Shown here piece after piece: positions 19,220 to 28,513 of a stretch of DNA of 64,000 bases (its first letter is position 1; every line of letters begins with the position of its first letter). The position numbers and the translations under genes were made by a program. The notes below the pieces were generated by a model that saw only the letters and a program-made list of their open reading frames with translations, was not told the DNA's origin and searched no databases. Origin of the DNA: Deltaproteobacteria bacterium (GTDB lineage: Bacteria; Myxococcota_A; Polyangia; Polyangiales; Polyangiaceae); NCBI GenBank assembly GCA_003235365.1, contig QJWJ01000438.1, positions 1 to 64,000 of the forward strand. Direction: 5' to 3'.

Positions 19220-20656
19220 ATGACACGTTATCGAGCTCCCTTCGCGCCTGGCGGTCCCTTCGAGGTCGACGAGGAAACCTGTCGCAAGCTGCTCGAAGTC
19301 GCCTTGGCGCGCGGCGGCGACTACGCCGACCTGTTCTTCGAGTACCGCGCGGCGGGCAGTTTCAGCTTCGAGGAGGGGATCACTCGCAGTGCCGCCAGGT
19401 CCGTTTCGATGGGGCTCGGGGTGCGTGTCTTGCGCGGCGACGCGACCGGCTACGCGCATGTCGAAGATCTCAGCTTCGAAGCGATGAAGCGGGCCGCAGA
19501 TACGGCCGCGCGCATCGCCGATTCGGGCAAGACGGTCGACCCGGTTCCGGTTGCGGCCATCGCCACGCCGCAGCGCTACGAACTGCCCTCGCTGCCGCTC
19601 GACGCGCCGGGAACGGACAAGCGGCAGCTCCTCGAGCGTGCGAGCGCGGCGGTGCTCGCGTTCGATTCCAAGGTGATCAAGGCCGAGGCCAGCTACGCCG
19701 AGGAAGTGCGTGAGATTCTCATCGCGACCAGCACGGGCCGATTCGTTCGTGACGTGCAGCCGTTGATGCGGTTTGGCGTTCGGGCAATCGCGGAGGACAA
19801 GGGTCGGCGCGAAGCCGGTCGCAGCGGAGGTGGGGGGCGTACCTCGTTGGCTTACTTCAGCGACAAGACTCCGGAATGGCACGCGGAAGTGGCCGCCAAA
19901 CAGGCGCTGACCTTGCTCGACGCGCGTGAGGCGCCCGCCGGTCAAATGGAGGTCGTGCTCGCGCCCGGCGATAGTGGGATCCTCCTGCACGAAGCGGTGG
20001 GTCACGGGCTGGAGGCGGACTTCAACCGCAAGGGGACCAGCAACTACAGCGGTCAGATTGGACAAGTCGTCGCCAGCAAACTGTGCACTGTAGTTGATGA
20101 CCCTACACTTGCCCACAGTCGAGGGTCCATCAACGTCGATGACGAGGGCAACGACCCCCGCAGCGACGTCCTGATCGAGGAAGGTGTGCTGCGCGGTTAC
20201 ATGCACGACCGAATCAGCGCGGGACACTACGAAACAAACGACAACGGCCACGGGCGTCGCGAGGACTTTGCTTCGGTTCCGTTACCGCGCATGACCAACA
20301 CCATACTGACCGCCGGCCCACACGATCCCGAAGAGATCCTCAAGAGCGTAAAGCGTGGAATTTTCGCAAAAAACTTCGGTGGCGGCCAGGTCGACATCTC
20401 CAATGGCGACTTCGTGTTTTCGCTCACGGAGAGCTACCTGATCGAAGACGGAAAACTTACTGCGCCGTTAAAAGGCGTGAACTTGATAGGAAATGGTCCA
20501 GAAACACTCCGAGAAGTAAGCATGTTAGGCCACGATGTCGAGCTCAGCGACGGCATCTGGACTTGCGGCAAGGACGGACAGAGTGTCCCAGTTGGCGTGG
20601 GTTGTCCTACCATCAAAATAGCCCGGATTACCGTAGGTGGCACCGATCTCAGTTGA
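19220..20656 (+). CDS. tldD: TldD-family metalloprotease
   Basis: The ATG at 19220 gives 478 aa, the normal TldD length; the track ORF starts earlier and overlaps the divergent TPR gene. TldD, with TldE/PmbA, forms a heterodimeric protease that degrades unfolded peptides and matures some RiPPs. The zinc motif HExxxH is intact (HEAVGHGLEADF, about residue 257), and the family's C-terminal GGGQVDISNGDFVF and RITVGGTDL segments are present. No tldE/pmbA is adjacent. A winged-helix regulator gene overlaps its 3' end. Confidence 0.95.
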   Translation: MTRYRAPFAPGGPFEVDEETCRKLLEVALARGGDYADLFFEYRAAGSFSFEEGITRSAARSVSMGLGVRVLRGDATGYAHVEDLSFEAMKRAADTAARIADSGKTVDPVPVAAIATPQRYELPSLPLDAPGTDKRQLLERASAAVLAFDSKVIKAEASYAEEVREILIATSTGRFVRDVQPLMRFGVRAIAEDKGRREAGRSGGGGRTSLAYFSDKTPEWHAEVAAKQALTLLDAREAPAGQMEVVLAPGDSGILLHEAVGHGLEADFNRKGTSNYSGQIGQVVASKLCTVVDDPTLAHSRGSINVDDEGNDPRSDVLIEEGVLRGYMHDRISAGHYETNDNGHGRREDFASVPLPRMTNTILTAGPHDPEEILKSVKRGIFAKNFGGGQVDISNGDFVFSLTESYLIEDGKLTAPLKGVNLIGNGPETLREVSMLGHDVELSDGIWTCGKDGQSVPVGVGCPTIKIARITVGGTDLS

Positions 20657-21404
20657 CAAACCCCGAGTTCGTTCCTTTGTGGCCGTCGTGGGCCACGGTC
20701 CCCTGCTCGAGCGCGAAGATGGCGCAGCCATCACTCTGCGTCAGTTAGGCGCTCAGGTGAGGACCCTGGACCTGTGGGACGACCCTATAAACTTGTTCAG
20801 TGAAGACGACGTCGAGGTCGAGGCGCGCCCGAGGGCGCTGCTCTTCGAGGCCCTCGACAGGCCTGACCTGGCGATGGCTGCGTTGCGCGCCGTGCGCAAG
20901 GAGCAGGTCTTCGACAACGTCGGTGCGATCATCTCCGTGACGGTGGGGCAGATAGCCCGCATCGACCCATCGAGCGGCTTTGACGACTTCGTGCTTCATC
21001 CGTACGTTCCCGAAGAGGTCTACGCGCGGATTCGTGCCGTCGAGTGGCGGCGCAGTGAATTCGCTACGGATGAACGCCACAAGGTTGGCCCCATCGTGCT
21101 CGACAAGGCTGCACACGAAGTCACCGTCGGCGGTCGGCCAGTGTTGCTCACCGCGAAAGAATTCGCGCTGTTGGCATACTTGTGCGAACGCCGCGGAAAG
21201 GTACTCTCACGCGATCACTTGCTGGCTCGCGTGTGGGGCAACCGCTACGACGGTGGTCCCCGGACGGTCGACATTCACGTGCGCCGCCTCCGAGCGAAGC
21301 TCGGCGATGCCCTTCCCCTGGAAACTCTGCGCGGCTCGGGCTACAAGCTCCGCATGCCCGACCCAGATCCGGGTGAGGACGACGTCGAAGACTTCGATGA
21401 ATGA
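20637..21404 (+). CDS. OmpR-type winged-helix regulator with a degenerate receiver
   Basis: The track start is a GTG at 20637 that overlaps tldD by 20 nt; GTGs at 20679 and 20688 are alternatives. Residues about 15-130 have the length and strand pattern of a receiver but lack the acidic pocket and phospho-Asp (the expected position reads RALLFEAL), so it probably works without phosphorylation. Residues about 145-240 are a clear Trans_reg_C domain (LTAKEFALLAYLCERRGKVLSRDHLLARVWG...RTVDIHVRRLRAKLGD...IRGSGYKL-type ending). The tail is acidic. Its stop overlaps the pdxA start by 4 nt (ATGA), so tldD, this gene and pdxA are probably one transcript. Confidence 0.85.
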   Translation: MAPISVDKPRVRSFVAVVGHGPLLEREDGAAITLRQLGAQVRTLDLWDDPINLFSEDDVEVEARPRALLFEALDRPDLAMAALRAVRKEQVFDNVGAIISVTVGQIARIDPSSGFDDFVLHPYVPEEVYARIRAVEWRRSEFATDERHKVGPIVLDKAAHEVTVGGRPVLLTAKEFALLAYLCERRGKVLSRDHLLARVWGNRYDGGPRTVDIHVRRLRAKLGDALPLETLRGSGYKLRMPDPDPGEDDVEDFDE

Positions 21405-22408
21405 TTGTAATCTCCACGGGTTGCCCCGCCAGCATCGGTCCTGAAGTTGCCTTGCGCGCCGCGCTCGAGGTGCGCGGGGTTCGTGTTCTGGTTGGCGACG
21501 AAGGAACGCTGGTCGAGGCTGCCACGCTCGTGGGCGTGCCTCTCAAGAAGCTCCGCCGACTGACCGAGCAGCAGCCGCGCGGCGGCGGGATCTACATTCG
21601 TCACGTCGGGCCCAAGCTAGGCGCGACGGATCGCGACCCCCTGCGGCAGACGCCCGCGGCCGGCGAGGCCCAGTTGTTGTACGTCGAGGAAGCGTATGCG
21701 CTGGCCAAACGCGGCGCAGGTGCGCTGGTGACCAGTGCCGTGAGCAAAGCGGCGATCGCCAATTGTGGGCTGCGCCGAGCCCGGGGGTTTCTGGGCCATA
21801 CCGAGTGGCTGCAGAAGCTCGATGGCGCCGACGAGGTGACCATGTGCTTTCATTCCCCGCAATTGTCGACCAGTCTCGTCACGACGCATCTGCCGTTGCG
21901 GAAAGTGCCAGCGGCGATCACTCCAGCGAAGGTGCGCACGGCAACCGTTCACTTGGCACGCCTGCTGAGGCGTGCAGGGGTTACCAAGCCAACGATTGCC
22001 GTCTCCTCGCTCAATCCTCATGCGGGAGAGAGCGCGCTGTTGGGAGACGAAGAAGCCAAGGCCATCGTGCCTGGACTCACCGAAGCCAAGAAGCGGTTGT
22101 ACGGCAAGGCCAAGGTTGTCGGCCCCATCGGCGCGGAAACTGCTTACCGCAAGGCGTTTGCCAAGGTCTACGATGGCGTGGTGGCCATGTACCACGATCA
22201 GGCGACAGTTCCGATGAAGCTCGTTGCCTTCGGCGACGCCGTGAACGTGACGATGGGGCTGAGCGTCGTGCGCACGAGTGTCGATCACGGCACTGCGTAC
22301 GACATCGCGTGGCAGGGCAAGGCCGACCACCGTGGCATGCTTGCGGCGGTGGATCTGGCGGCTCGGCTGACCGCTGCGCGACACAAGCGTGGCTCGAGCG
22401 TTGGTTGA
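21401..22408 (+). CDS. pdxA: 4-hydroxythreonine-4-phosphate dehydrogenase PdxA
   Basis: The protein is 335 aa, the normal length. PdxA oxidises 4-phosphohydroxy-L-threonine in the DXP-dependent pyridoxal phosphate pathway. The N-terminal GDPxGIGPE motif appears as GCPASIGPE. Metal-binding histidines occur in FLGHTEWL, in AMYHDQATVPMK (family motif YHDQG) and in SVDHGTAYDIAWQGKAD. The Cys-Ser substitution in the first loop is unusual. Translational coupling to the upstream regulator is implied by the ATGA overlap. Confidence 0.93.
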   Translation: MIVISTGCPASIGPEVALRAALEVRGVRVLVGDEGTLVEAATLVGVPLKKLRRLTEQQPRGGGIYIRHVGPKLGATDRDPLRQTPAAGEAQLLYVEEAYALAKRGAGALVTSAVSKAAIANCGLRRARGFLGHTEWLQKLDGADEVTMCFHSPQLSTSLVTTHLPLRKVPAAITPAKVRTATVHLARLLRRAGVTKPTIAVSSLNPHAGESALLGDEEAKAIVPGLTEAKKRLYGKAKVVGPIGAETAYRKAFAKVYDGVVAMYHDQATVPMKLVAFGDAVNVTMGLSVVRTSVDHGTAYDIAWQGKADHRGMLAAVDLAARLTAARHKRGSSVG

Positions 22409-22427
22409 GTCGGGGTGAAGACGGCAA

Positions 22428-22943
22428 ATGTTACCAGTCGAACGTGAACTGAAGCAGCCTGCCAAGGCGCTGATGCTCGCCAGCTTCGGAATCGCCGCGG
22501 TGGCCTCGGGGTACGGCGTGTTTTCACTGAATAGCTCGTTGTTGTTCGGCGTGGAGCTGCCGAAGGGGGCGGTGCCGGTGTTCGTCGTCGTGATGTTGGG
22601 CGTCGGCGCGCTGTTCCTCCGCTGGTCGTTGGGAGAAGAACGCTGTCGCAGTTGTAAGTTACCGCTGGAGCAGCGTTGGTTGGCGTTTGCCGCCAGCGAT
22701 GCCACGGCGGCCATGCGCAGCGCCGAGCGGGGTGATGCGTCACAGTTGCCAACTCCTGCGCGACACCGCACCGACGAGGGATCACTGATTGCGGTGTGCT
22801 ACTGCGCGCGATGCCGTCAGGTGGCGACCCTCGAAGGTTTCGGGCCGGGCCGGGTGACGGTGGTTTCTAGGCACTCGATTCTCGGCCCGAGTGTCGAACG
22901 CTGGATCGAGCAGGTCGAGCTCGAGCCGTCGCGGTCCGCCTGA
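22428..22943 (+). CDS. Small membrane protein with split Cys-pair motif
   Basis: The protein is 171 aa with an ATG start 19 nt after pdxA. Two TM helices (about 14-34 and 44-66) are followed by a soluble domain. This carries CRSC (about residue 75) and CYCARC (about residue 125), which could form a zinc ribbon. No family is recognised. It may be the last gene of the tldD-regulator-pdxA transcript. Confidence 0.65.
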   Translation: MLPVERELKQPAKALMLASFGIAAVASGYGVFSLNSSLLFGVELPKGAVPVFVVVMLGVGALFLRWSLGEERCRSCKLPLEQRWLAFAASDATAAMRSAERGDASQLPTPARHRTDEGSLIAVCYCARCRQVATLEGFGPGRVTVVSRHSILGPSVERWIEQVELEPSRSA

Positions 22944-23040
22944 GGCTCCGCAGCGCCGCGCGCATCAATCGCGATGCCGCCTCCGACTGGCCTGATTGCC
23001 AGGGGCGTCCTGGCGAATTCGTTCCAAAGTGGTGAGCACT

Positions 23041-23115
23041 GGTGAGCTCGATTGTCGGGTGGTTTTTCGAACCCCCGTTGGCGAATCGCGAACTCTGCGA
23101 ACTCTCATTTAGCGC
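23041..23115 (+). repeat. Dispersed intergenic repeat, copy at 23 kb
   Basis: The 40 nt from GTGAGCTCGATTGTCGGG to CCCCCGTTGG match the minus strand near 31.1 kb with five mismatches. The following CTGCGAACTCTCATTTAGCGC matches the 7.08-kb gap (minus strand) with one mismatch. It lies between the convergent zinc-ribbon and kinase genes and slightly enters the kinase 3' end. It could be a MITE- or REP-like element. Confidence 0.5.
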
Positions 23116-25064
23116 GGCCGAGGGGGGGACAGCTTGTCGGGGCACATCAAACCCGGCGGGCAGTCCGCGCGGCGTGAACGCGTCGGATCGGGGTCGGGCG
23201 CGGTTGGCAACACGCTGCCACTGGGTGAGGCGCTCGAGACCGTCGTGTCCGTGGGAGTCGTGGTACCCGGAGCAATCGATGCCGAGGGCGTCGGCACGCT
23301 CCGATCGCGCTCTTCGCGGGCCGTCCTGGTGGCGGCGCGCGACACGTTCGGGCGGGTCGGTTCATGCGCTTGGTGAGCGGGAGTCGTGGACTGAGCTGGC
23401 GGCAAAGGCGAATCAGTTGTGGCGGCGCCTGTGTCGGTTGGATCGAGTTCTTCCAATGCGACCGACGGCTGCTCGGCAGTCGGTTCGTTCGGTTTCTCCG
23501 CCGGTGAAGCCGGTGAAGCCGGGGACGCCGAAGGAGGCGGCCGCTCACCGACGGCGGGCGCGGCGTTGCGCGGCGATTCGCTCTCGGTGTCGCCCCGCTG
23601 CGAGTCGCGTCCGAAAAAGAACGCACCGAGCGAGACGCCGATCAGCAAAGCCACCGCCGCAGCAGCGATTGAGCGGCGCTGACTGCGCGGGTCGGTGGTC
23701 GATGGCAGCAAGCTCGAATCCGTCGATGGCGCCGTGGCGCTCGGTCCCGGCGGGCCGTCGTGTTCACTTCTTGGCGGATCCGTGAGGCTTGTGGCTTCTA
23801 CCGGTGCAGCGGCAGCAGGGTGGAGCGGAGCCGCGACGGTTTGGGCGATTTCGTCAGCATCGTTGGTCGGGCGCTTGAACCGCTTGAGGCGAACGCTCGG
23901 AGCCAAGTCGGCCAACACGTCGCGTGCTGAAGCGTAGCGCCGTTTTGGGTCGCGTTCCAAGCAACGCGCGACGATGTCGTCGAGGTCGATCGGCAATGAC
24001 GAGTCGATGCTACGCAGGCGAGGCGCGTCGTGCTGCAGCCGTTTGAGGGCCGCCAACGCGGGCGTCGAGGCGACAAACGGCAGGCGACGCGTGAGCATTT
24101 CGAACAGGACGACGCCAAAGGCGTACACGTCCGTCGTGACGCGCAGCGCCTCTCCTTGCACTTGCTCGGGCGCCATGTACGCCAAGCTGCCGACCAACGC
24201 GCGATCACCGCTGACGCGGCTCGAGTTCGGATTGAGGGCGCTCGCCAGACCGAAGTCCATCAACACGGCGCTGAGCTTCCCTCCGCGATCTACGCGGAGC
24301 ATCACGTTGTCGCTCTTGAGGTCTCGGTGTAGCACGCCCGAATCGTGAACGGCGTTGAGCCCTTCGAGGATCCCCGTTGCGAGGCGGCGGCATTCTCGAA
24401 CCGTCAGTGGCGGGTCTTGCCGAATCCGATCACCGAGGCTCTGCCCGTCGATGTATTCCATCGTCAGGAAGACCAAGGGTGGGCCATCTTCGGTTTCGTG
24501 GGTTCCGATGTCGAAGATGCGGCACACGTTCTTGTGACTCACCCTGCGTGCGATCTGTACTTCGGCCTTGAGTTGGGAGATCGCTTCGTCATCGTCGGAG
24601 AATTGTGAGGCTACTGTCTTGAGAGCGATGCGTTCTCCGAGCGCCTCGTCCATGACGTCATAGACCTCGCCCATACCCCCCCGTGCCACGAAGCGTTGAA
24701 CTCGGTAGCGGTGTGCAAGCTGGAGCCCACGCGGGATCACCGATCCGCGCCAGGCTGTGCCCACTTTTCGGTCGCGCGTCGAGTCGCCCCATTCGATGAC
24801 GCTTTGGACCAATTGGCGGCAGGGTTCGCAATGATCGAGGTGTCGCTCTACGTTTTGACGACGTTCATCACTGAGCCGCAGTGTGATGAACAGCACTGCC
24901 TGTTCTTCGGTGAGGTGCCCGGTCGATCTGCCCTCTCGTTCACCGCTGTCTTCGGCTTCGGTCTCCGGGCTATCGTCCCGTGCAGGTCGGTCGACGGCGC
25001 CCGCTTCAGCAGCGTCGCTTCGGGGCTCGTCACCGGCGGAGCGCAGCGTCTTGGACCGATTCAC
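23109..25064 (-). CDS. Membrane Ser/Thr kinase with N-terminal anti-sigma-type zinc finger
   Basis: The protein is 651 aa with a GTG start. Residues about 48-90 match a putative zinc finger of anti-sigma factors (RRQNVERHLDHCEPCRQLV, H-x3-C-x2-C). The kinase (about 118-390) has the loop ARGGMGEVY, Lys in IALKTV, HRDLKSDN, MDFGLAS and AYMAPEQ, so it should be active. A Ser/Pro linker precedes a TM helix (about 470-490, IAAAAVALLIGVSLGAFFF). The outer part (about 490-651) is disordered and Pro/Ala/Thr-rich with no folded sensor. The cytoplasmic zinc finger may bind a regulator. There is no adjacent sigma factor. Confidence 0.92.
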   Translation of the reverse strand: MNRSKTLRSAGDEPRSDAAEAGAVDRPARDDSPETEAEDSGEREGRSTGHLTEEQAVLFITLRLSDERRQNVERHLDHCEPCRQLVQSVIEWGDSTRDRKVGTAWRGSVIPRGLQLAHRYRVQRFVARGGMGEVYDVMDEALGERIALKTVASQFSDDDEAISQLKAEVQIARRVSHKNVCRIFDIGTHETEDGPPLVFLTMEYIDGQSLGDRIRQDPPLTVRECRRLATGILEGLNAVHDSGVLHRDLKSDNVMLRVDRGGKLSAVLMDFGLASALNPNSSRVSGDRALVGSLAYMAPEQVQGEALRVTTDVYAFGVVLFEMLTRRLPFVASTPALAALKRLQHDAPRLRSIDSSLPIDLDDIVARCLERDPKRRYASARDVLADLAPSVRLKRFKRPTNDADEIAQTVAAPLHPAAAAPVEATSLTDPPRSEHDGPPGPSATAPSTDSSLLPSTTDPRSQRRSIAAAAVALLIGVSLGAFFFGRDSQRGDTESESPRNAAPAVGERPPPSASPASPASPAEKPNEPTAEQPSVALEELDPTDTGAATTDSPLPPAQSTTPAHQAHEPTRPNVSRAATRTAREERDRSVPTPSASIAPGTTTPTDTTVSSASPSGSVLPTAPDPDPTRSRRADCPPGLMCPDKLSPPRPR

Positions 25065-25162
25065 CGGCGTCAGTGTAGACGAATTTCATGCAGCGTGTTG
25101 AAGTCCACCGCGGCCCGCCCCGTGGATTTGCGCGCCGTGGGCGAGCATGCGCCGGCCGCCGG

Positions 25163-26314
25163 TCAGGAGCGCGCGTGAGACCGCTGAGTCGTCGATGTTG
25201 CGATCGAGTGCAGCAAGGCTGTCGCACAGGGGCGTACAACTTCGTCGAGCGCATGACGAACGATGTCGGAGGCTTGCCGGCAGGTGAGGCGACCGTGTGC
25301 AGCCCACGCGCGCTCGTCCACGCCGTAGTCGACGATCCGCGCCTGTCTTGCACGCTCGACCGCCAGACGGAATGCCTCACCGATCGCCGGCGCGAGCTCT
25401 GGCGATTTCTTCACGGCCCAGGCAACGAAGCGCCAGGCCAGTTCGGCGTGGCGCGCCTCGTCGCGTTCGATTCGCTTGCAGACACGTTTGACCAACGGCT
25501 CCGTGGCTTGCGCCGCCTGTCGTTCCGCGAGCAGCGCTCCAAGTGTTTCTCCCACACAACCTTCTTCGACGGTCAACGCGCACAGTTGCGCGAGTGTCGG
25601 AACCTCCAGGGCATCCGTGAGGTCGAGAGGCCCGGGCCCGGTCGAATGGGTGCCGTAGTGCGCCGCCAATTTCAGACAGTCTCTGGTATGGCGCACTTCG
25701 TCGAGAGCCGCCCGTTGTGCTGCCGCGACGAGGTCTGGTGGTGCCCCGTGAGTCAGCATGCCCAGCGTGAACCGCGCAAACGCAGCCACTGAAGCGTGCT
25801 CCTCGACTGCATCTTTCAGCCAAGCTCGACCCAGTAGATCGCGGGTGTGTTCATCCACTCGCCCCGACGGGAGGGTGGCTTCGCCGTCGAGCCGCCACTC
25901 ACTGTCTGGGGTGACCGGCGCTACCCGCAACGACGTGCCGACCAACAGAGGACGCCGAATCGTGAATGGGTTCGGAATTGCTTCGCCGCCCGCCCCCGAT
26001 GCAGTCGCGCCGCCCGCCCCCGGAGCGGCCGCACCGCCGCTGCCGCCCGCACCAGCGCTGGGCTGCGTCGGTGTGGATGGTTGATTGACGGTAACTTGGG
26101 TGGATGGTTCAGCGCCCGTTGGCACGGGCGGCGACACGGTTGCTGGGCCGTACCCGGGCGAAATCTGGCTCGGAGCGGGCGTCCCGGTTGAGGATGTGGG
26201 TTCACCCCGAGCCGTTCCGACGTCTGGTTCGTCGTCCCCGGAGCACCCGACGACCGCTCCCGGAGCGAGGCTCAAGGCCAACAACAGGCGTGTGCGCAGG
26301 ATTGAGGCAGCCAT
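25163..26314 (-). CDS. Lipoprotein with ferritin-like diiron-type helical domain
   Basis: The protein is 383 aa. The signal peptide ends in VVGC (lipobox), followed by a Gly/Ala/Pro/Thr-rich linker to about residue 130. Residues about 155-320 form a four-helix bundle with ligand-like motifs: EEHASVAAFARF, ALDEVRHTRDC, EEGCVGETLGA and IERDEARHAELAWRF. The E-x2-H pairs match a ferritin-like carboxylate-bridged diiron site. An exported ferritin-like protein could store or oxidise metal in the envelope; substrate and metal are not known. The gene stands alone between the kinase and trpA. Confidence 0.78.
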   Translation of the reverse strand: MAASILRTRLLLALSLAPGAVVGCSGDDEPDVGTARGEPTSSTGTPAPSQISPGYGPATVSPPVPTGAEPSTQVTVNQPSTPTQPSAGAGGSGGAAAPGAGGATASGAGGEAIPNPFTIRRPLLVGTSLRVAPVTPDSEWRLDGEATLPSGRVDEHTRDLLGRAWLKDAVEEHASVAAFARFTLGMLTHGAPPDLVAAAQRAALDEVRHTRDCLKLAAHYGTHSTGPGPLDLTDALEVPTLAQLCALTVEEGCVGETLGALLAERQAAQATEPLVKRVCKRIERDEARHAELAWRFVAWAVKKSPELAPAIGEAFRLAVERARQARIVDYGVDERAWAAHGRLTCRQASDIVRHALDEVVRPCATALLHSIATSTTQRSHARS

Positions 26315-26388
26315 ATTTCGATGGGTACCCGGTCCGCGCCTGTCCGAGCAGATGGCATCGGACTAATCGGTCACCGCGCTCCTCCGCG

Positions 26389-27153
26389 TCACGGTCGCAG
26401 TCCGGCGAGAAAACTCCCCACTGCCTTCGGCCCATCGCGATCGAGGACCCGCAGGCTTTCCGTGCCGACCACGGCGATGTCCGCCTTCCCGCTCAAGTAC
26501 TCGACATCCTGTCGGCTCTTGACGCCGAAGCCGACAGCCAGTGGCAGCGCCGTCGCCGCGCGTGCACGCCGCAGATAGTCGCCGATTTCGTTGGAGAACG
26601 CAGTCTCGGCCCCGGTGACACCTTTGCGCGCCACGCAATACACGAACCCACTGCCGGCAGCAGCGATCTCCCGCATGCGCTCATCCGTGGATCGGGGCGA
26701 GAAGATGAAGATCGGGTCCATCCCCGCGCGCTGCATGGCTTCGGTGTATTGCATGGCTTCTTCCGGCGGCAGATCGGGGACGATCGCGCCTTTCATACCT
26801 GCTGCCGCTGAGCGATCCACGAAGCGCTGCACGCCACCCTTGAACAGGATGTTGTAGTAACTCATGAACAGAAACGGGATCGGGAAGCGCTTGGCGACGT
26901 CGGCAGCGAATTCGAAACAATTTTCGACGTTCACGCCGTGCTTCAAGGCTTCTTGGTTTGCGTGTAAAATCACCGGCCCGTCGGCGATCGGCTCAGAGAA
27001 CGGGATCTGTAGCTCCATCAAGTCGACGCCGGCCGCCACCATCTCTTCGACGAGCTGCAGGCTCGTGCTCATGTCCGGGTAGCCGATGACGATGTGGGTC
27101 ATCAGTAGCATTCCGCGCTCTGCCTGGCGCTGCTTCAGGTACTTTTCAAGCAC
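26389..27153 (-). CDS. trpA: Tryptophan synthase alpha chain
   Basis: A GTG start at 27153 (VLEKYLKQRQAERG) gives 254 aa and overlaps the trpB stop by 8 nt; the track ORF extends further upstream inside trpB. TrpA cleaves indole-3-glycerol phosphate to indole, which is channelled to TrpB. The catalytic Glu lies in DLMELQIPFSEPIADGP, and the phosphate-binding Gly-rich loops are present. It is shorter than many alpha chains but complete. Confidence 0.93.
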   Translation of the reverse strand: MLEKYLKQRQAERGMLLMTHIVIGYPDMSTSLQLVEEMVAAGVDLMELQIPFSEPIADGPVILHANQEALKHGVNVENCFEFAADVAKRFPIPFLFMSYYNILFKGGVQRFVDRSAAAGMKGAIVPDLPPEEAMQYTEAMQRAGMDPIFIFSPRSTDERMREIAAAGSGFVYCVARKGVTGAETAFSNEIGDYLRRARAATALPLAVGFGVKSRQDVEYLSGKADIAVVGTESLRVLDRDGPKAVGSFLAGLRP

Positions 27154-28390
27154 GGTAAGCCTCCGCCTTGTTCTTGATGAATTCGACCCACTGCGGGTCG
27201 TGCAGGGCATCAGCGATGGTGAAGATGTCTTTGTCACCGCGCCCTGATTGGTTGATGAGTACGATGTCGGAAGAGCCTAGCTGCGACGCTTCAGCGAACG
27301 CCTGGGCGAACGCGTGTGAGGATTCAAGCGCCGGGATCAGCCCCTCTTTGCGCACGGTCAGCTTGAGCGCGTCGACCACCGCACGGTCCGTTGCGGCCTC
27401 GAAGCGCACGCGCCCCGTTTGGAACAAGTGTGCCAAGATCGGCGAAACGCCTACGTAGTCGAGGCCTGCCGCGACGCTGTGCGTTTCGTTCATCTGGCCT
27501 TCATCCGTTTGTAGGAAGTACGTCTTGTAACCCTGCGCCACACCGATCGATCCGTGGGAGCTCGCCAATCGCGCGGCGTGTTCGTGCGTCTCGACACCCT
27601 TGCCGCCTGCCTCCACTCCGACCAGCTCCACCTCAGCGTCGTCCAGGAAGCCGCTGAACAGTCCCATGGCATTCGAACCGCCGCCCACACACGCGTAGAC
27701 CCTCGTGGGGAGTTTGCCCGTCAGCTCGAGAATCTGCCGGCGCGCTTCCTCACCGATGATTGACTGAAAGTACGTGACCATCTCCGGAAAGGGATGCGGA
27801 CCGCAAGCTGTACCGAGGACGTAGTGCGTGTCGTCCATGTTCGTCACCCAGTCGCGGAATGCCTCGTTGATCGCATCCTTGAGAGTGCGCGAACCTTCCT
27901 TGACCGGGACGACCGTTGCGCCCAAGCGTTCCATCCAGAACACGTTCGGGCGCTGCCGAGCGACGTCGACCTCGCCCATGTAGATGGTGCAGTCGAACCC
28001 GAACTTGGCCGCCATGGTCGCCGTGGCGACGCCGTGCTGCCCGGCACCGGTTTCGGCAATCACGCGTCGCTTGCCCATGCGTTTGACGAGCAAACCCTGG
28101 CCCATGACATTGTTCGCCTTGTGCGCGCCGGTGTGATTCAAGTCCTCGCGCTTGATGTAGATCTGGGCGCCGCCGAACTGACGCGTCAGATTTTCGGCGA
28201 AGGTGATCGGTGTGGGGCGGCAGGAGTAGCTGCCCATCAAGTTCACGTAGCTCTGCCAGAACTCGGGATCGTTGCGTGCGTCTTCGAAGGCTGCTTCGAG
28301 GCTACGGAACGTCTCGTGGAGGATTTCGGGGATGAACGCACCACCGAATTGTTCGAAGTAGCCGTTGCTGGCTCGGATGGATCGATTCAT
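27146..28390 (-). CDS. trpB: Tryptophan synthase beta chain
   Basis: The ATG at 28390 (MNRSIRASNGYFEQFGGAFIPE) gives 414 aa, typical of TrpB1; the track ORF adds 32 spurious codons. TrpB condenses indole with serine. The PLP lysine is Lys91 in KREDLNHTGAHKANN, and the Gly-rich phosphate cup is CVGGGSNAMG. The ETGAGQHG loop is intact. It overlaps trpA. The preceding gene on the same strand is a GntR regulator 123 nt away. No other trp gene lies in the window. Confidence 0.96.
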   Translation of the reverse strand: MNRSIRASNGYFEQFGGAFIPEILHETFRSLEAAFEDARNDPEFWQSYVNLMGSYSCRPTPITFAENLTRQFGGAQIYIKREDLNHTGAHKANNVMGQGLLVKRMGKRRVIAETGAGQHGVATATMAAKFGFDCTIYMGEVDVARQRPNVFWMERLGATVVPVKEGSRTLKDAINEAFRDWVTNMDDTHYVLGTACGPHPFPEMVTYFQSIIGEEARRQILELTGKLPTRVYACVGGGSNAMGLFSGFLDDAEVELVGVEAGGKGVETHEHAARLASSHGSIGVAQGYKTYFLQTDEGQMNETHSVAAGLDYVGVSPILAHLFQTGRVRFEAATDRAVVDALKLTVRKEGLIPALESSHAFAQAFAEASQLGSSDIVLINQSGRGDKDIFTIADALHDPQWVEFIKNKAEAYRA

Positions 28391-28513
28391 GGATGTGTGT
28401 TCTCCAGGCGGATAGAGCGTGTGAGAGTCGAGCCGCACCGGGCGGCGTCGGTCATGCCTCGGCGTGCCTCGTCGTTGGTCGAGCAAGCGATCGGATTGGT
28501 GCTTGGGCGCTCC

